Below are positions 40,800 to 51,320 of a stretch of DNA of 64,000 nucleotides, piece by piece. Positions within the stretch are counted from its first letter, which is position 1; each line of letters opens with the position of its first letter. The position numbers and the translations under genes were made by a program. The notes below the pieces were generated by a model, which had not been told where the DNA came from, did not search any database, and was given only the letters and a program-made list of their open reading frames with translations. The stretch spans positions 1-64,000 of the forward strand of contig CAMDBL010000002.1 in assembly GCA_945889015.1 (NCBI GenBank), written 5' to 3'. Source of the stretch: Devosia equisanguinis. Lineage in GTDB: Bacteria; Pseudomonadota; Alphaproteobacteria; Rhizobiales; Hyphomicrobiaceae.

Positions 40800-41969
40800 T
40801 CAGTCGTTCGGCAGCCTCACCCAGCTCGCATCCAGCTCCTTCACCGACGTGCAGCCCATGAACGTCATCGCGCGGTCCATGTCGGAGCGGAGCATGGCGA
40901 GCGCCCTGCTCACGCCGGCCTCCCCGCCGCTCGCCAGCCCGTAGAGCGCGGCGCGTCCGATCAGGACGGCTTTGGCGCCGAGGGCCAGTGCCTTGATCAC
41001 GTCGCTGCCACGGCGCACACCGCTGTCGAGCAGCACCTCGAGCTTGCCGTCGGCCGCCTTCACGACCTCGGGCAGTGCGCGCAACGTGGCGGGCGCGCCG
41101 TCGAGCATGCGTCCGCCGTGGTTGGAGACGACGACGCCGGCTACGCCGTGATCGAGGGCGCGTCGCGTGTCCTCGGCACTGACGATGCCCTTGAGCACGA
41201 TCGGCCCGCCGAAGCGTTCGCGCAGCCAGCCGATGTCGTCCCAGGTGAAGGCGGGCGCGGGCGGCTGGCGTCCCGCGTAGATGTCCATGTGGGTGATGAT
41301 ACTGCCGTCGGGGCGAACGATGTTCGGCATCTCCGATCGGAAGCCGTCGCGCAGGTTGCCGAGCACCCAGCCTGGACGAGCGAGCAGCTGCGGCAGCTCC
41401 GAGATCAGATTGCCGAGGCCGCCGGTCGCCAGCTCGGTCAAGCCGTTGCGCAGGCTGTTCTCCAGCCGTGGATGGCCTGCGCTGTCGACGGTCAGCACCA
41501 GCACCGAGAATGTGCAGCGGCGGATGCGTTCGAGGGCGGCCTCGACCACATCGCGGCCGCCGTAGTGATAGAGCTGGTACCACATCGGCCGCGTGGCGAC
41601 GGCGTCGACCGCCTCCATCGCGTGGCCGGCGCCGTGCGGGTAGACGTAGACGGTGCCGGCCTTGCAGGCGGCCTTGGTCATCGCGAGTTCGCCGTCGGGA
41701 TGCACGAAGCGGGTGGCACCGGTCGGCGCGATCATCACCGGAAACGCCAGCTCCGAGCCGAGGACGGTGGTGGAGAGGTCGCGCACGGGCGTCCAGGTGG
41801 CGTTGCGGGCTTGGAAGCCGACGCAGTCGAAGGCGCGACGGTTCTCGCGCAGCGTGACCTCGCCCTCCGAGCCGTCGTCGACGAACTGGAACAGGGCGCA
41901 CGGCAGCCGCTGGCGTGCAATCCGCCGCAGATCCTCGATGCTGACGGCCTTGTCGAGCGCGCTCCTCAC
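40800..41969 (-). CDS. FMN-dependent alpha-hydroxy-acid oxidase/dehydrogenase
   Basis: FPVMIAPTGATRFVHPDGELAMTKAA; GIVSAEDTRRALDHGVAGVVVSNHGGRMLDG; LLDSGVRRGSDVIKALALGAKAVLIGRA. Confidence 0.93.
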   Translation of the reverse strand: MRSALDKAVSIEDLRRIARQRLPCALFQFVDDGSEGEVTLRENRRAFDCVGFQARNATWTPVRDLSTTVLGSELAFPVMIAPTGATRFVHPDGELAMTKAACKAGTVYVYPHGAGHAMEAVDAVATRPMWYQLYHYGGRDVVEAALERIRRCTFSVLVLTVDSAGHPRLENSLRNGLTELATGGLGNLISELPQLLARPGWVLGNLRDGFRSEMPNIVRPDGSIITHMDIYAGRQPPAPAFTWDDIGWLRERFGGPIVLKGIVSAEDTRRALDHGVAGVVVSNHGGRMLDGAPATLRALPEVVKAADGKLEVLLDSGVRRGSDVIKALALGAKAVLIGRAALYGLASGGEAGVSRALAMLRSDMDRAMTFMGCTSVKELDASWVRLPND

Positions 41970-42129
41970 GTGATCCTCCCGATCGTCCAGACCGCTTTGG
42001 CGCTGGGCATACTGCCCTTTCCTTCGGCGAAGGCGCACCGGGGGCGTGGGCTTGCGTCCCATTGCACGCATTGTCCATCGGGGCTACCACCCGTCAAGAA
42101 CGCACAGCGCATGGCTGCCGGGGGAAGAG

Positions 42130-43332
42130 ATGCAAGACATCCTGATTATCTGGGCCGAGAACTTCATCCGGTGGCTGCACGTCATCGCTGGCGTCTGCTG
42201 GATCGGCAGCTCCTTCTATTTCATGCATCTCGACTATAGCCTGAAGAAGCGCCCCGGACTGCCCGAGGAGGCTAACGGCGAGGCATGGCAGGTGCACGGC
42301 GGCGGCTTCTACAACATGGTCAAATATTTGGTGGCGCCCGCGCGGATGCCCGACGAGCTGACCTGGTTCAAGTGGGAGGCCTACGCGACGTGGTTCTCCG
42401 GCCTCGCGCTGCTGACGGTGGTCTATTATTTCAGCGCCAGCCTCTACATGATCGACCCGCGCGTGATGGCGCTGACGCCCGCGACCGCGATCGGGCTCAG
42501 CGTCGCCACGCTGATCGCGGGCTGGGTGGTGTACGACCTGCTCTGCCGCTCGCCGCTGGGTGAGAACGAGATGGGGTTGTCGCTGGTCGGCTTCGTCTTC
42601 ATCGTCGCCTGCGCCTGGGGCTTCACGCAGATCTTCTCGCCGCGCGGCGCCTACATGCAGATCGGCGCGCTGATCGGCACCATCATGGCGGCCAACGTGC
42701 TGATGGTGATCATCCCCGGCCAGCGCAAGGTCGTTGCCGATCTGATCGCGGGCCGCACGCCCGACGCCAATCACGGCAAGCGCGGCAAGCAGCGCTCGAC
42801 GCACAACAACTACCTGACGCTGCCGGTCATCTTCGTGATGATCTCCAATCACTATCCGCTCGCCTATGCCACCCGCTACAGCTGGGTGATCCTGGCCCTG
42901 GTGCTGATCATGGGCGCGGTGATCCGCCACTTTTACAACACCCGCCACAAGGGTCTCGGCGATCCCTGGTGGACGTGGGGTGTCACGGTGGCCTGCGCCA
43001 TCGGCGTGATCTGGCTCTCGACGCTCGGGCCGGCCAATGGCAAGCGGACCGAGCCGGCGACCGGTGCGGCCGTCAAGTTCGCCGCGGTCGAGGAGATCGT
43101 CACCAGCCGCTGCAGCATGTGCCATGCCGAGGAGCCGGTCTGGGATGGAATCAAGGTGGCGCCCAAGGGCGTGATGCTCGACACGCCCGAGCGGATCAGG
43201 CTGCACGCACGCGAGATCGCGGCGAACGTTGTGTGGTCGAGCGCGATGCCGCCGTCGAACATCACGGATCTCTCCGATGACGAGCGTCAGATCCTGGCCA
43301 ATTGGGCGGCCGGCGCCCGCTCGTTGCGCTGA
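42130..43332 (+). CDS. puuD: Urate hydroxylase PuuD (multi-TM, C-terminal cytochrome c)
   Basis: FIRWLHVIAGVCWIGSSFYFMHLDYSL...; C-term CSMCH haem-binding motif. Confidence 0.9.
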   Translation: MQDILIIWAENFIRWLHVIAGVCWIGSSFYFMHLDYSLKKRPGLPEEANGEAWQVHGGGFYNMVKYLVAPARMPDELTWFKWEAYATWFSGLALLTVVYYFSASLYMIDPRVMALTPATAIGLSVATLIAGWVVYDLLCRSPLGENEMGLSLVGFVFIVACAWGFTQIFSPRGAYMQIGALIGTIMAANVLMVIIPGQRKVVADLIAGRTPDANHGKRGKQRSTHNNYLTLPVIFVMISNHYPLAYATRYSWVILALVLIMGAVIRHFYNTRHKGLGDPWWTWGVTVACAIGVIWLSTLGPANGKRTEPATGAAVKFAAVEEIVTSRCSMCHAEEPVWDGIKVAPKGVMLDTPERIRLHAREIAANVVWSSAMPPSNITDLSDDERQILANWAAGARSLR

Positions 43333-43468
43333 GGCATCGCAGACACGCCGGGAGCGTACTCTGGCGATCAATGTTCAATTTGGGCTGACGCCGGTTTCCG
43401 ATCTCTGTTAATCGACTCGTCGAGAATCGAGGTATTGCGCACCATCGACATTCCAATGGGAGGTCTGC

Positions 43469-44332
43469 ATGAAGCGGTCTGCGCGCTGGTTGATTGCCGC
43501 GCTGGTTTCCGGTCTCGCATCCTCGGCGGCCCTGGCTCAGGGTAATTGCCCGGGCAACATCAATGCGCTCGGCGTCAGCCGCACGGTCGAGATCGACACC
43601 GCGGGTGGGCCTGCTTTCGGCATGGAGCACTACAAGGCGCACGATTTCCTGCAGGACAAGGAGATCATTCTCACTTTCGACGACGGGCCGCAGGTCAACC
43701 ATACCCACGCGGTGCTGAAGGCGTTGGCCGCGCATTGCACCAAGGCGACATTCTTCTCCATCGGCAAGATGGCGCTGGGCATGCCCGACATCCTGCGCGA
43801 CGTGGTCAAGGCGGGTCACACCGTCGGCACGCACACGTGGTCGCACAAGATCATCGGCAAGATGAAGTTCGACGACGCCAAGGACGAGATCGAGCGCGGC
43901 GTCAGTGCCGTCAATCGCGCCTCGAGCGCTCCGATCGCTCCGTTCTTCCGTTTTCCTGGCCTCGTCGACAGCAAGGAGACGATGGAGCATCTGGCGGCGC
44001 GCAATATCGCGGTGTTCTCGACCGACATCGACAGCCTGGACTACAAGTTCCGCAGCGGTGACCAGCTCGTCAAGAACGTGATGGACAAGCTCGCGAAGAA
44101 GGGCAAGGGCATCGTGCTGTTCCACGATATCCAGCCCGTCACCTCGAAGGCGGTGAACGATCTGCTCGAGGCGCTGAAGAAGGGCGGCTACAAGGTCGTC
44201 CACATGCGCGCCAAGGACGAGCTCAAGACGCTCGCCGAGTACGACAAGGCGATCGAGAAGGACGTCAAGGGACTGCCGGTGGCGGGGGCCGAGAAGCAGA
44301 CCTCTTCGATCGTCAAGACGGTGAAGGAATAG
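43469..44332 (+). CDS. Polysaccharide deacetylase family protein (secreted)
   Basis: Signal peptide; ILTFDDGPQVNHTHAVLKAL; HTWSHKIIGKM; IVLFHDIQP. Confidence 0.9.
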   Translation: MKRSARWLIAALVSGLASSAALAQGNCPGNINALGVSRTVEIDTAGGPAFGMEHYKAHDFLQDKEIILTFDDGPQVNHTHAVLKALAAHCTKATFFSIGKMALGMPDILRDVVKAGHTVGTHTWSHKIIGKMKFDDAKDEIERGVSAVNRASSAPIAPFFRFPGLVDSKETMEHLAARNIAVFSTDIDSLDYKFRSGDQLVKNVMDKLAKKGKGIVLFHDIQPVTSKAVNDLLEALKKGGYKVVHMRAKDELKTLAEYDKAIEKDVKGLPVAGAEKQTSSIVKTVKE

Positions 44333-44347
44333 CGCGCGCCGAAAATG

Positions 44348-44398
44348 GAAAATGGGGACGGTTCCGATTCTGGTGAATTCGGAACCGTCCTCATTTTC
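44348..44398. terminator. Long near-perfect inverted repeat between convergent genes
   Basis: gaaaatggggacggttccgattc ... gaattcggaaccgtcctcattttc, approximately 23-bp arms. Confidence 0.65.
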
Positions 44399-44408
44399 TT
44401 ATCCGCTT

Positions 44409-45701
44409 TCAATCCTCGAACGGATCGCGCATCAGGATGGTGTCGTCGCGCTCGGGGCTGGTGGAGAGCAGCGTCACCGGCCGCTCGATCAGCTCCTCGA
44501 CATGGCGCACGTATTTCACCGCCTCCGCCGGTAGCTGCGCCCACGAGCGCGCGCCCGCGGTCGACTGCTGCCAGCCCTTGAAGGTCTCGTAGATCGGCTC
44601 GACCCGGGCCTGAGCGTTGTGGCCGGCCGGTAGCCGGTCGATCTTCTCGCCGTCCAGCATATAGCCGATGCAGACCTTGATCTCTTCGAGGCCGTCGAGC
44701 ACGTCGAGCTTGGTCAGGGCAATGCCGTCGATCCCCGCGACCTTGCTCGCCTGCCGCACGAGACAGGCATCGAACCAGCCGCAGCGCCGCTTGCGGCCCG
44801 TGACGGTGCCGAACTCGCGCCCGCGCTCGCCGATCCGGTCGCCAACGGCGTCCATCAACTCGGTCGGGAACGGACCCGAGCCGACGCGGGTGGTGTAGGC
44901 CTTGGCGATGCCGAGCACGTAGCCGACGTGACCGGGCCCCATCCCCGAGCCGATGGCAGCCTGCCCCGCGACGGTGTTGGACGAGGTGACGAACGGATAG
45001 GTGCCGTGGTCGATGTCGAGCAAGATGCCCTGCGCGCCTTCGAACAGGATGCGCTTGCCTGCGCGGCGAGCTTTGTCGAGCAGATCCCAGGCGACGTCCA
45101 TGAACGGCAGGATCTTCGGCGCGATCTCGTGCAGGTCGCGGATCAGATCCGCCTTCACGATCTCGGGCTGGCCGAGGCCGCGGCGCAGGGCATTGTGGTG
45201 AACCAGGATGCGGTCGACCTTGGGCTCCAGCGTGCCGAGGTTCTTCAGATCCTGAACACGGATGGCGCGGCGGCCGACCTTGTCCTCGTAGGCCGGCCCG
45301 ATGCCGCGGCCGGTGGTGCCGATCTTGCCGGTGCCGGCGGCACTCTCGCGGATTTGGTCGAGCTCGCGGTGCAGGGGCAGGATCAGCGTCGCGTTCTCGG
45401 CGATGCGTAGCTTGTCACGCGTGATGGTCACGCCCTGCTTGTCCAGGCGGCCGATCTCTTCCATCAGCGCCCACGGGTCGACGACGACGCCGTTGCCGAT
45501 GACGCCGAGCTTGCCTTCGCGCACGACGCCCGAGGGTAGCAGCGACAGCTTGTAGGTGACGCCGCCGATCACGAGGGTATGGCCGGCATTGTGCCCGCCC
45601 TGGAAGCGCACCACGATATCGGCGCGCTCGCTCAGCCAATCGACGATCTTGCCTTTGCCCTCGTCGCCCCACTGGGCGCCGACCACCACTACGTTCGCCA
45701 T
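44409..45701 (-). CDS. purA: Adenylosuccinate synthetase
   Basis: [44 protein letters not shown]. Confidence 0.98.
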   Translation of the reverse strand: MANVVVVGAQWGDEGKGKIVDWLSERADIVVRFQGGHNAGHTLVIGGVTYKLSLLPSGVVREGKLGVIGNGVVVDPWALMEEIGRLDKQGVTITRDKLRIAENATLILPLHRELDQIRESAAGTGKIGTTGRGIGPAYEDKVGRRAIRVQDLKNLGTLEPKVDRILVHHNALRRGLGQPEIVKADLIRDLHEIAPKILPFMDVAWDLLDKARRAGKRILFEGAQGILLDIDHGTYPFVTSSNTVAGQAAIGSGMGPGHVGYVLGIAKAYTTRVGSGPFPTELMDAVGDRIGERGREFGTVTGRKRRCGWFDACLVRQASKVAGIDGIALTKLDVLDGLEEIKVCIGYMLDGEKIDRLPAGHNAQARVEPIYETFKGWQQSTAGARSWAQLPAEAVKYVRHVEELIERPVTLLSTSPERDDTILMRDPFED

Positions 45702-45895
45702 CGCGTCCTCGTATCGCAAAACGACCCCGGCATAGAGTGCCAGGGCCGTGGGCGACACTAGCACGAAGTCGTGGGCGATTCCCAATGGCCGATCGTCCAT
45801 TGGTCGTGCTGGGTTGCCATGCATCGCTCCGGGTTTACGCGACGGCCGGGCGAGCCTAAGCAGGGCGCAGACGCAAGAACAGGCGTGGGACGGGA

Positions 45896-46801
45896 ATGCC
45901 GAAGCTGATCGAGTGGCTGAGCCGGCCGACGCCGGGCATGGCGGCCGTGCTCATGGCGATCACAGCGCTGTGCTGAAGCGGCAACTTCGTCGTGGGCCGC
46001 TGGGCCGCCGGCCGGATGCCGCCGCTGACGCTTTCGTGTCTCAGATGGGTGCTGGCCAGTGTGATCATGCTGGCGCTCAGCGCGCCCTACCTCAAGCGCG
46101 ACTGGCCGCTGGTGCGCGCGAACAAGGCGCTGATGGTGCTATTCGCGCTGACCGGCGCCGGTTTCTTCAACGCGCTGCAGTATCTCGCGCTGAAGTTCAC
46201 CACGGCGACCAGTGCGGCGGTGATCAACTCGTCGGCTCCGGTCTTGATTGCGCTCGCCTGCTTCGTGCTGTTCGGCGACCGGGTGGGCGGGCGGCAGGCG
46301 GTGGGCATCGCGGTGTCGCTCGCGGGCGTGTTGATCGTGGTCGGCCGGGGTTCCCTGACGGCGCTGGCCGGGCTCGGCTTCAACATCGGCGACGTGCTGA
46401 TGCTGACAGCGATGCTGACCGCTTCGGTCTACTCCGCCTACATGCGCAAGCGGCCGCCCATGCACCCGCTGACGTTCGCGTTCGTGACCTTCGCGATCTC
46501 GGGCCTCGCCAACATCCCCCTCATGGTGGGTGAGCTGGGCGCGGGGGCACACGTCGAGATCTCGGCCGCGACTGTGTTGGCGGTGGCTTACGTCGCGATC
46601 GTGCCGAGCGTGATCGCGTATCTCTGCTTCAACCGCGGCCTGGAAATTCTCGGCGGTGCGAAAGCCGGCGTGTTCCTGCACCTGATCCCGCTGTTCACGT
46701 CGGTGATCGCGATGGCGACGCTGGGTGAGCAGCCCCAGCTCTACCACGCCGCCGGCTTCGCTCTGATCCTCGCGGGTATCTGGGTGACGGCGCGGAAGTA
46801 G
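45896..46801 (+). pseudogene. EamA/DMT family transporter interrupted by in-frame TGA at 45974-45976
   Basis: [54 protein letters not shown]...; frame intact on both sides. Confidence 0.75.
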
Positions 46802-46891
46802 AAATGAGAACGGCGCCGGACGTGGAACGGCCGACACCGCGTGCTCGACCTGGTTTTTCGGTTCCGTGCGCGCCCGCGTCCGAGACCGTCT

Positions 46892-48082
46892 TCAACCCTG
46901 CTGTACGACGCGGCCATCCTCGTCGTTGCCGTACATGGTCATCATTGGCTCGTCCTCGAGGATGACCTCGTCGTAGACGCCGTAGCCGTTGAACTGGCCG
47001 GAGATGGCCCGTCCGTAGGCGCCGATGCTGCAGATCTCGATGTAGTCGCCCTCGCGGATCGAGGCCGGCAGCATGAAGGGGCCCTTCATGTGGTCCAGCG
47101 AGTCGCAGGTCGGGCCCCACAACTCGAAGCCCATCATCGGCTCGCCCGGCTCCACCTCGCGGCTGCACAGCCGCGCGGGGAATACGAAACCCAGATGCGC
47201 CGCGTCGAACAACGCGCCGTAGGAGCCGTCGTTGATGTAGAGGTCGTCGCCGCGGCGGGCCTCCACACGCACGATCAAGCTCTCGGCCTCCGCGACGAGC
47301 GCGCGGCCGGGCTCGCACATCAGCTTCACGTCCTCGCGCACGGACAGCTTGTCGACGCCCGAGCGGATCGCCTCGAAGAAGTGCGTCAACGGTGCCGGCT
47401 CGCTGTCGACGTAGCGCGACGGGTAGCCGCCGCCGACGTCGATGCGGTCGACCACCACGCCGGCCTTGACGATCAGACGCTGCACCTCGGCAAGCGCGCT
47501 GGTGTAGGCATCCGGCGTCGTCGTCTGCGAGCCGACGTGGAAGGTGATGCCGAGCTCTACCGCCACTTGCCGCGTCTTAACCAAGAGGCGCGACGCCTTG
47601 CTGCCGGTGATGCCGAACTTGCGCTCGAGCGGCACGCGGGAGTTCTTGGCCGGCACGGCGATGCGCACGTACAGCTTCAGGTCGCGCGCCGGCCCGTCTG
47701 GCCCCGCGGTCTCCTCGACGATCTTCTTCAGCTCGTCCTCGCTGTCGAGCGAGAACGTACGCACGCGGAACTCGTTATAGGCGCGCCGGATCGCAGTCCG
47801 CGACTTCACCGGATGCATGAAGTGCAGATGCGCGTCGGGGATCGTCGCGGCATCTTCCACTTCGGGGAGCGACGCCACGTCGAAATGCCGGATGCCGGCG
47901 CCGTAGAGGGCACCGAGCAGGAACACGGAGTTGTTCGCCTTGTAAGCGTAGGCGACGTCACCGGGGAAATGATCGAGGAACCAGCGCGCGGCGCGTCCTG
48001 CGGCATGCGGACGGACGGCGAGCACGGGGCGCTCGGGCTTCAGGGCGCGGACGAGCGCTAGAGCAGAATCGTACCTTTCCAT
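46892..48082 (-). CDS. Type III PLP-dependent ornithine/lysine/diaminopimelate decarboxylase family
   Basis: VAYAYKANNSVFLLGALYGAGIRHFDVASLPEVE; FHVGSQTTTPDAY; VGGGYPSRY; GPTCDSLD. Confidence 0.92.
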   Translation of the reverse strand: MERYDSALALVRALKPERPVLAVRPHAAGRAARWFLDHFPGDVAYAYKANNSVFLLGALYGAGIRHFDVASLPEVEDAATIPDAHLHFMHPVKSRTAIRRAYNEFRVRTFSLDSEDELKKIVEETAGPDGPARDLKLYVRIAVPAKNSRVPLERKFGITGSKASRLLVKTRQVAVELGITFHVGSQTTTPDAYTSALAEVQRLIVKAGVVVDRIDVGGGYPSRYVDSEPAPLTHFFEAIRSGVDKLSVREDVKLMCEPGRALVAEAESLIVRVEARRGDDLYINDGSYGALFDAAHLGFVFPARLCSREVEPGEPMMGFELWGPTCDSLDHMKGPFMLPASIREGDYIEICSIGAYGRAISGQFNGYGVYDEVILEDEPMMTMYGNDEDGRVVQQG

Positions 48083-48367
48083 CGCATGGGACCCCCACCA
48101 GTCGAGTTGGACCAGAGGCGCTCTGACCAGCAGAAGCCGCCACGAGGTCGGTACATAGGTCCAAGGGGGGGCTATGTAAAGTCCCGCGGCCCCGGAGCGG
48201 CGAAAGATGGTGGACCGAGGATGAAGATGGTGAACGAGCGCCACGCTGTCGAGCCGTCCTGGCGTCGGCGGTGAGCGTGGGCAGAGGCGGCACGGCGAAT
48301 GCGTCCCCGACGACGCTTCCCGGAGGTTCGGGCGCGACGCGCGGGACGATGTGGATCAGCCTGCCTG

Positions 48368-49147
48368 TCAGTCCTGCTTGATGGAGAACGTCGGGGCGGC
48401 GATGGCGATGCCGCATTCCCACGTCTGGCCGCCGTCGCGGGAGTTCTCGTAGGCGCCGATGCCCTCGGCCACGTCGAACGAGACCGTGATCTTGCCGAGC
48501 TTGCTGCCCGCCGCGACGACCACCGCCTTGGGCAGCGGGCCGGACGCCTGGAACCGCGTCGCGTCGACGATGCGGAAAACCCATCCGTCCTCGCCGGAAA
48601 ACGATTGGCCCGGCTGCATGCCCCGGATCAAGTCGAGCGAGATGTCGCGTGGACTGCCCGTGCCCGGGGCCGCCCACTCTCCCTTGGCGATCGGGTCGCC
48701 GCCGCCGCCGGGATCCAGCGGCTCGTTGGTCGCCGTGAGGCAATCGCGCGCCGCTCCGCCGCCTGGATTGAGTGTCACGCGGCCGCGGAGCACGACGGTG
48801 CCGCCCCAGATCATGTAGCTATGCGTGTAGGTGCCGGGGGTGACGGGTGAGTTCGCGGCGACGAAATCGCCGACGGGTGCCCCCGGCGCTACGCTGGCGA
48901 AGTCGAACGCCTTCGTGCTTGCGCCGAGCGGCGTGCGCGATTGGCAGGTGCTGTCGGCGCACAGTCCGAACTCGTAGATGGTGATCTGGTATTTGTTGGG
49001 CGTATTGCAGGTCTTGATATCGCCCTGCGGCGAGGTGCAGGTCTTGGATTGCGCGTTGGCCGGCCCTGCGGCGGCCACCATCAGCGCGGTGGCGAAGGGC
49101 AGCCCCAGGCAGACCGTGCGGCGGGCGCGTGCACTCGAAAATTGCAT
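48368..49147 (-). CDS. Secreted protein of unknown function
   Basis: Signal peptide LPFATALMVAAAGPANAQS; paired cysteines (CTSP, CNTP, CADSTC). Confidence 0.6.
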   Translation of the reverse strand: MQFSSARARRTVCLGLPFATALMVAAAGPANAQSKTCTSPQGDIKTCNTPNKYQITIYEFGLCADSTCQSRTPLGASTKAFDFASVAPGAPVGDFVAANSPVTPGTYTHSYMIWGGTVVLRGRVTLNPGGGAARDCLTATNEPLDPGGGGDPIAKGEWAAPGTGSPRDISLDLIRGMQPGQSFSGEDGWVFRIVDATRFQASGPLPKAVVVAAGSKLGKITVSFDVAEGIGAYENSRDGGQTWECGIAIAAPTFSIKQD

Positions 49148-49214
49148 GTCTCGAAATCCTGTCGATGGGCCTTGCAGCCTGTGTCGGTGCTGCATGGATC
49201 CCTGCTGCATGCCG

Positions 49215-50141
49215 TCAGGAGCCGCGCGCGAACACCACGCCGCCGGAGAAGGAGCCAGTCGCCTTGTTGAGCGTCCGCCGCTCGACGGCGACGGTGTGGT
49301 TGCGCTCCACGCGGGTGAGGCGCATCGCCTTGAGATCGCGCTTGTCGACGACCTGGCTGGAAGCCAGTCCGGTGATGGTGAGGGTGTGCTTCACGTCGCG
49401 CGGGGCGCCGAGGGCGAACGACAGCTTGAGGAAGCCCGTCGTGTCGGTCTTGTCGGCGCTGATGCCGGTCTCCAGCCGCGTGTAGGGGGTGAGGTCGAGC
49501 TTGAGCCGGCTCTTGAAGCCGTCGACGTCGTCGTCGGCGGTGGCGTCCCAGTGGTACCAGCCCGCCGACACCCTTGCCCAGGGGATGTAGGGCAGCTGGG
49601 TCTCGATCTCGGCGTCCAGGCCTTTCATGGCCCGCTCCTCGATCCGATAGGTCGCGGTGTCCTCGATCGTGCGCCAGCCGGTGTAGGCGCCATAGTAGTT
49701 GGCGCGCAGCGTCATAACCTCGCCGATCGCCTCGGCGCCGAGCCCCCAGCGCCGGTGCTCATGCTCGACCGTCCAGTCGTGCCAGGCGTTGACGCCGAGC
49801 AGCAGCGTCCGGTCCGTCAGCATGTAGCGCCAGCCGAGACCGGCGTTGAAGGTCCAATCGCTGTTGTCGTAGCCGGCACGCGCCTGCACGAAACCCGTGT
49901 GCTGCAAGCTCATGAACAGCGGCTGGATCGTTTCGGCGGCGGCCCGCGCCTTCGAATCGGTCTCCCAAAACCCGTCGAAATAGACCCGCGAGTTCCAGGT
50001 GCCGATGTCGGCCGGCCGATCCGGCCGATCCGGCTGTCCTGGCTGGCCAGCCAGTCCCGGCCCCGACGACAATGGCAGTCCCGATAGTATGACAAGAGCT
50101 GCAGCGACCGGCACTTGGCGCGCCAGAGAGTGCCAATTCAT
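49215..50141 (-). CDS. Inverse-autotransporter (intimin/invasin-type) beta-barrel domain protein without passenger
   Basis: DWTFNAGLGWRYMLTDRTLLLGVNAWHDWTVEHEHRRWGLGAEAIGEVMTLRANYYGAYTGWR; alternating aromatic beta-strands to C-terminus. Confidence 0.65.
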   Translation of the reverse strand: MNWHSLARQVPVAAALVILSGLPLSSGPGLAGQPGQPDRPDRPADIGTWNSRVYFDGFWETDSKARAAAETIQPLFMSLQHTGFVQARAGYDNSDWTFNAGLGWRYMLTDRTLLLGVNAWHDWTVEHEHRRWGLGAEAIGEVMTLRANYYGAYTGWRTIEDTATYRIEERAMKGLDAEIETQLPYIPWARVSAGWYHWDATADDDVDGFKSRLKLDLTPYTRLETGISADKTDTTGFLKLSFALGAPRDVKHTLTITGLASSQVVDKRDLKAMRLTRVERNHTVAVERRTLNKATGSFSGGVVFARGS

Positions 50142-50333
50142 CTCGTATCCCCGCCCTCGCCGGCATGATGGTCCGGCGGCAGAGAAAGCTAGCCCGGCTG
50201 ATCGGCAGCATCGAGATGGTTCGTCAGCGTATGATGACCTCTCAGTGGAATTGTGACAGTTCGGCAATAGATGTGTGTCAGTGGCCGGCTGGACCGGGCA
50301 CCGGGCAGCACCTCATCGGGTCACGTCTTCGCG

Positions 50334-50879
50334 TCAGTAGCCGCGATAGCGCGGCGGCTCGCGCCAGGCGTAGGGGCGCCCGGGATAGCCGCCGAGGCGT
50401 TTGGCCGTGACGATGCCGCCGCTGCAGCGGTCGACCTCGAGATCGTAGAGATCGCCGCTCGGACGCTGTGCCTTGACGTAGGCGGTCTGTCCGCGGACGT
50501 CGATGTCGTGGAAATCGCGCCAGCCCTCGGCCCGCAGCCGGGCGTGAATCTCGGTGCGCGGCAGGCACTCGCGATCGGATGGTGGGGACCGATCATAGCG
50601 CGGCGCCTGAGCGTAGCGCGGCGGCTGCATCGGCGCGAGGTAGCCCTGGTCCTTGTAGGAGGGCGGATAGGCTGGCGGATAAGCGGAGTGAGGCTCGGTA
50701 TAGCGCGGCGGGGCATACGCGGGTGGGGGCGGCGTCGGGTCGGCGTACATGTCGGCGTAGCGCGGATCGTCGTAGGGCGATTGCGCGCCGCGTTCGTAGT
50801 CGAGGTCCGCGGCACCGGCGGCGAGCGGCAGTACCAGCACGACGGCACCCACAAGGGCTGCGATCACTCTCTTACGCAT
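50334..50879 (-). CDS. Secreted Pro/Tyr-rich protein with C-terminal PepSY-like domain
   Basis: Signal peptide, P/Y-rich linker, EIHARLRAEGWRDFHDIDVRGQTAYVKAQRPSGDLYDLEVDRCSGGIV. Confidence 0.6.
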   Translation of the reverse strand: MRKRVIAALVGAVVLVLPLAAGAADLDYERGAQSPYDDPRYADMYADPTPPPPAYAPPRYTEPHSAYPPAYPPSYKDQGYLAPMQPPRYAQAPRYDRSPPSDRECLPRTEIHARLRAEGWRDFHDIDVRGQTAYVKAQRPSGDLYDLEVDRCSGGIVTAKRLGGYPGRPYAWREPPRYRGY

Positions 50880-51296
50880 CGAGCAGAACCTCCAGACAGG
50901 TGGGCCGTCAGAGACGGGCGTCGTCGTCGGACGTGACCCAGTGAGCGTCGCTAGGAAGGCGTGACATGTGTTCCCGCGCCGGCAGATTGGTGGCTTGAAG
51001 CTGAACCGCGACGGAAGATCGCATTCATCTGGGGTTCATCGCGCCAGCCTGGGTGTCACGCTTGCGGAATTTCTACTAGCAACTCAACGGGTTGGGGAAG
51101 GCGTCGCGGTCGTGCGGCTGTGGGATTCCGCTCGGGGCGCGGCTTTGTGGACACCGCGCCTGCCACGAAAAATCCACGGGCGGCCGGGTCGCATGGGGGC
51201 TTGAACGGCGCGGGGCGCCTCCTAAATCTCAACTCGCACGCGCCCGTCCGGGGCGTGCGGGAAGTCCGGTCCGGCCCCTCGCGGGCGGATCAAACT

Positions 51297-51314
51297 GTCG
51301 CTTCTTTGGAGGAC
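51297..51314 (+). promoter_or_regulatory. ROSE-like RNA thermometer hairpin masking hsp20 Shine-Dalgarno
   Basis: gUCGCUucuuugGAGGAc: UCGCU faces AGGA with U-A, C-G, G.G, bulged C, U-A as in ROSE elements. Confidence 0.6.
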
Positions 51315-51320
51315 AAAACC

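Noticed and set aside
45974-45976. TGA in EamA as selenocysteine
   Set aside because: Position usually holds Trp, no recognisable selenoprotein context; nonsense mutation or error is simpler.
46841-48061. 406-aa ORF antisense to the PLP decarboxylase
   Set aside because: Low-complexity shadow ORF; decarboxylase motifs are clear on the minus strand.
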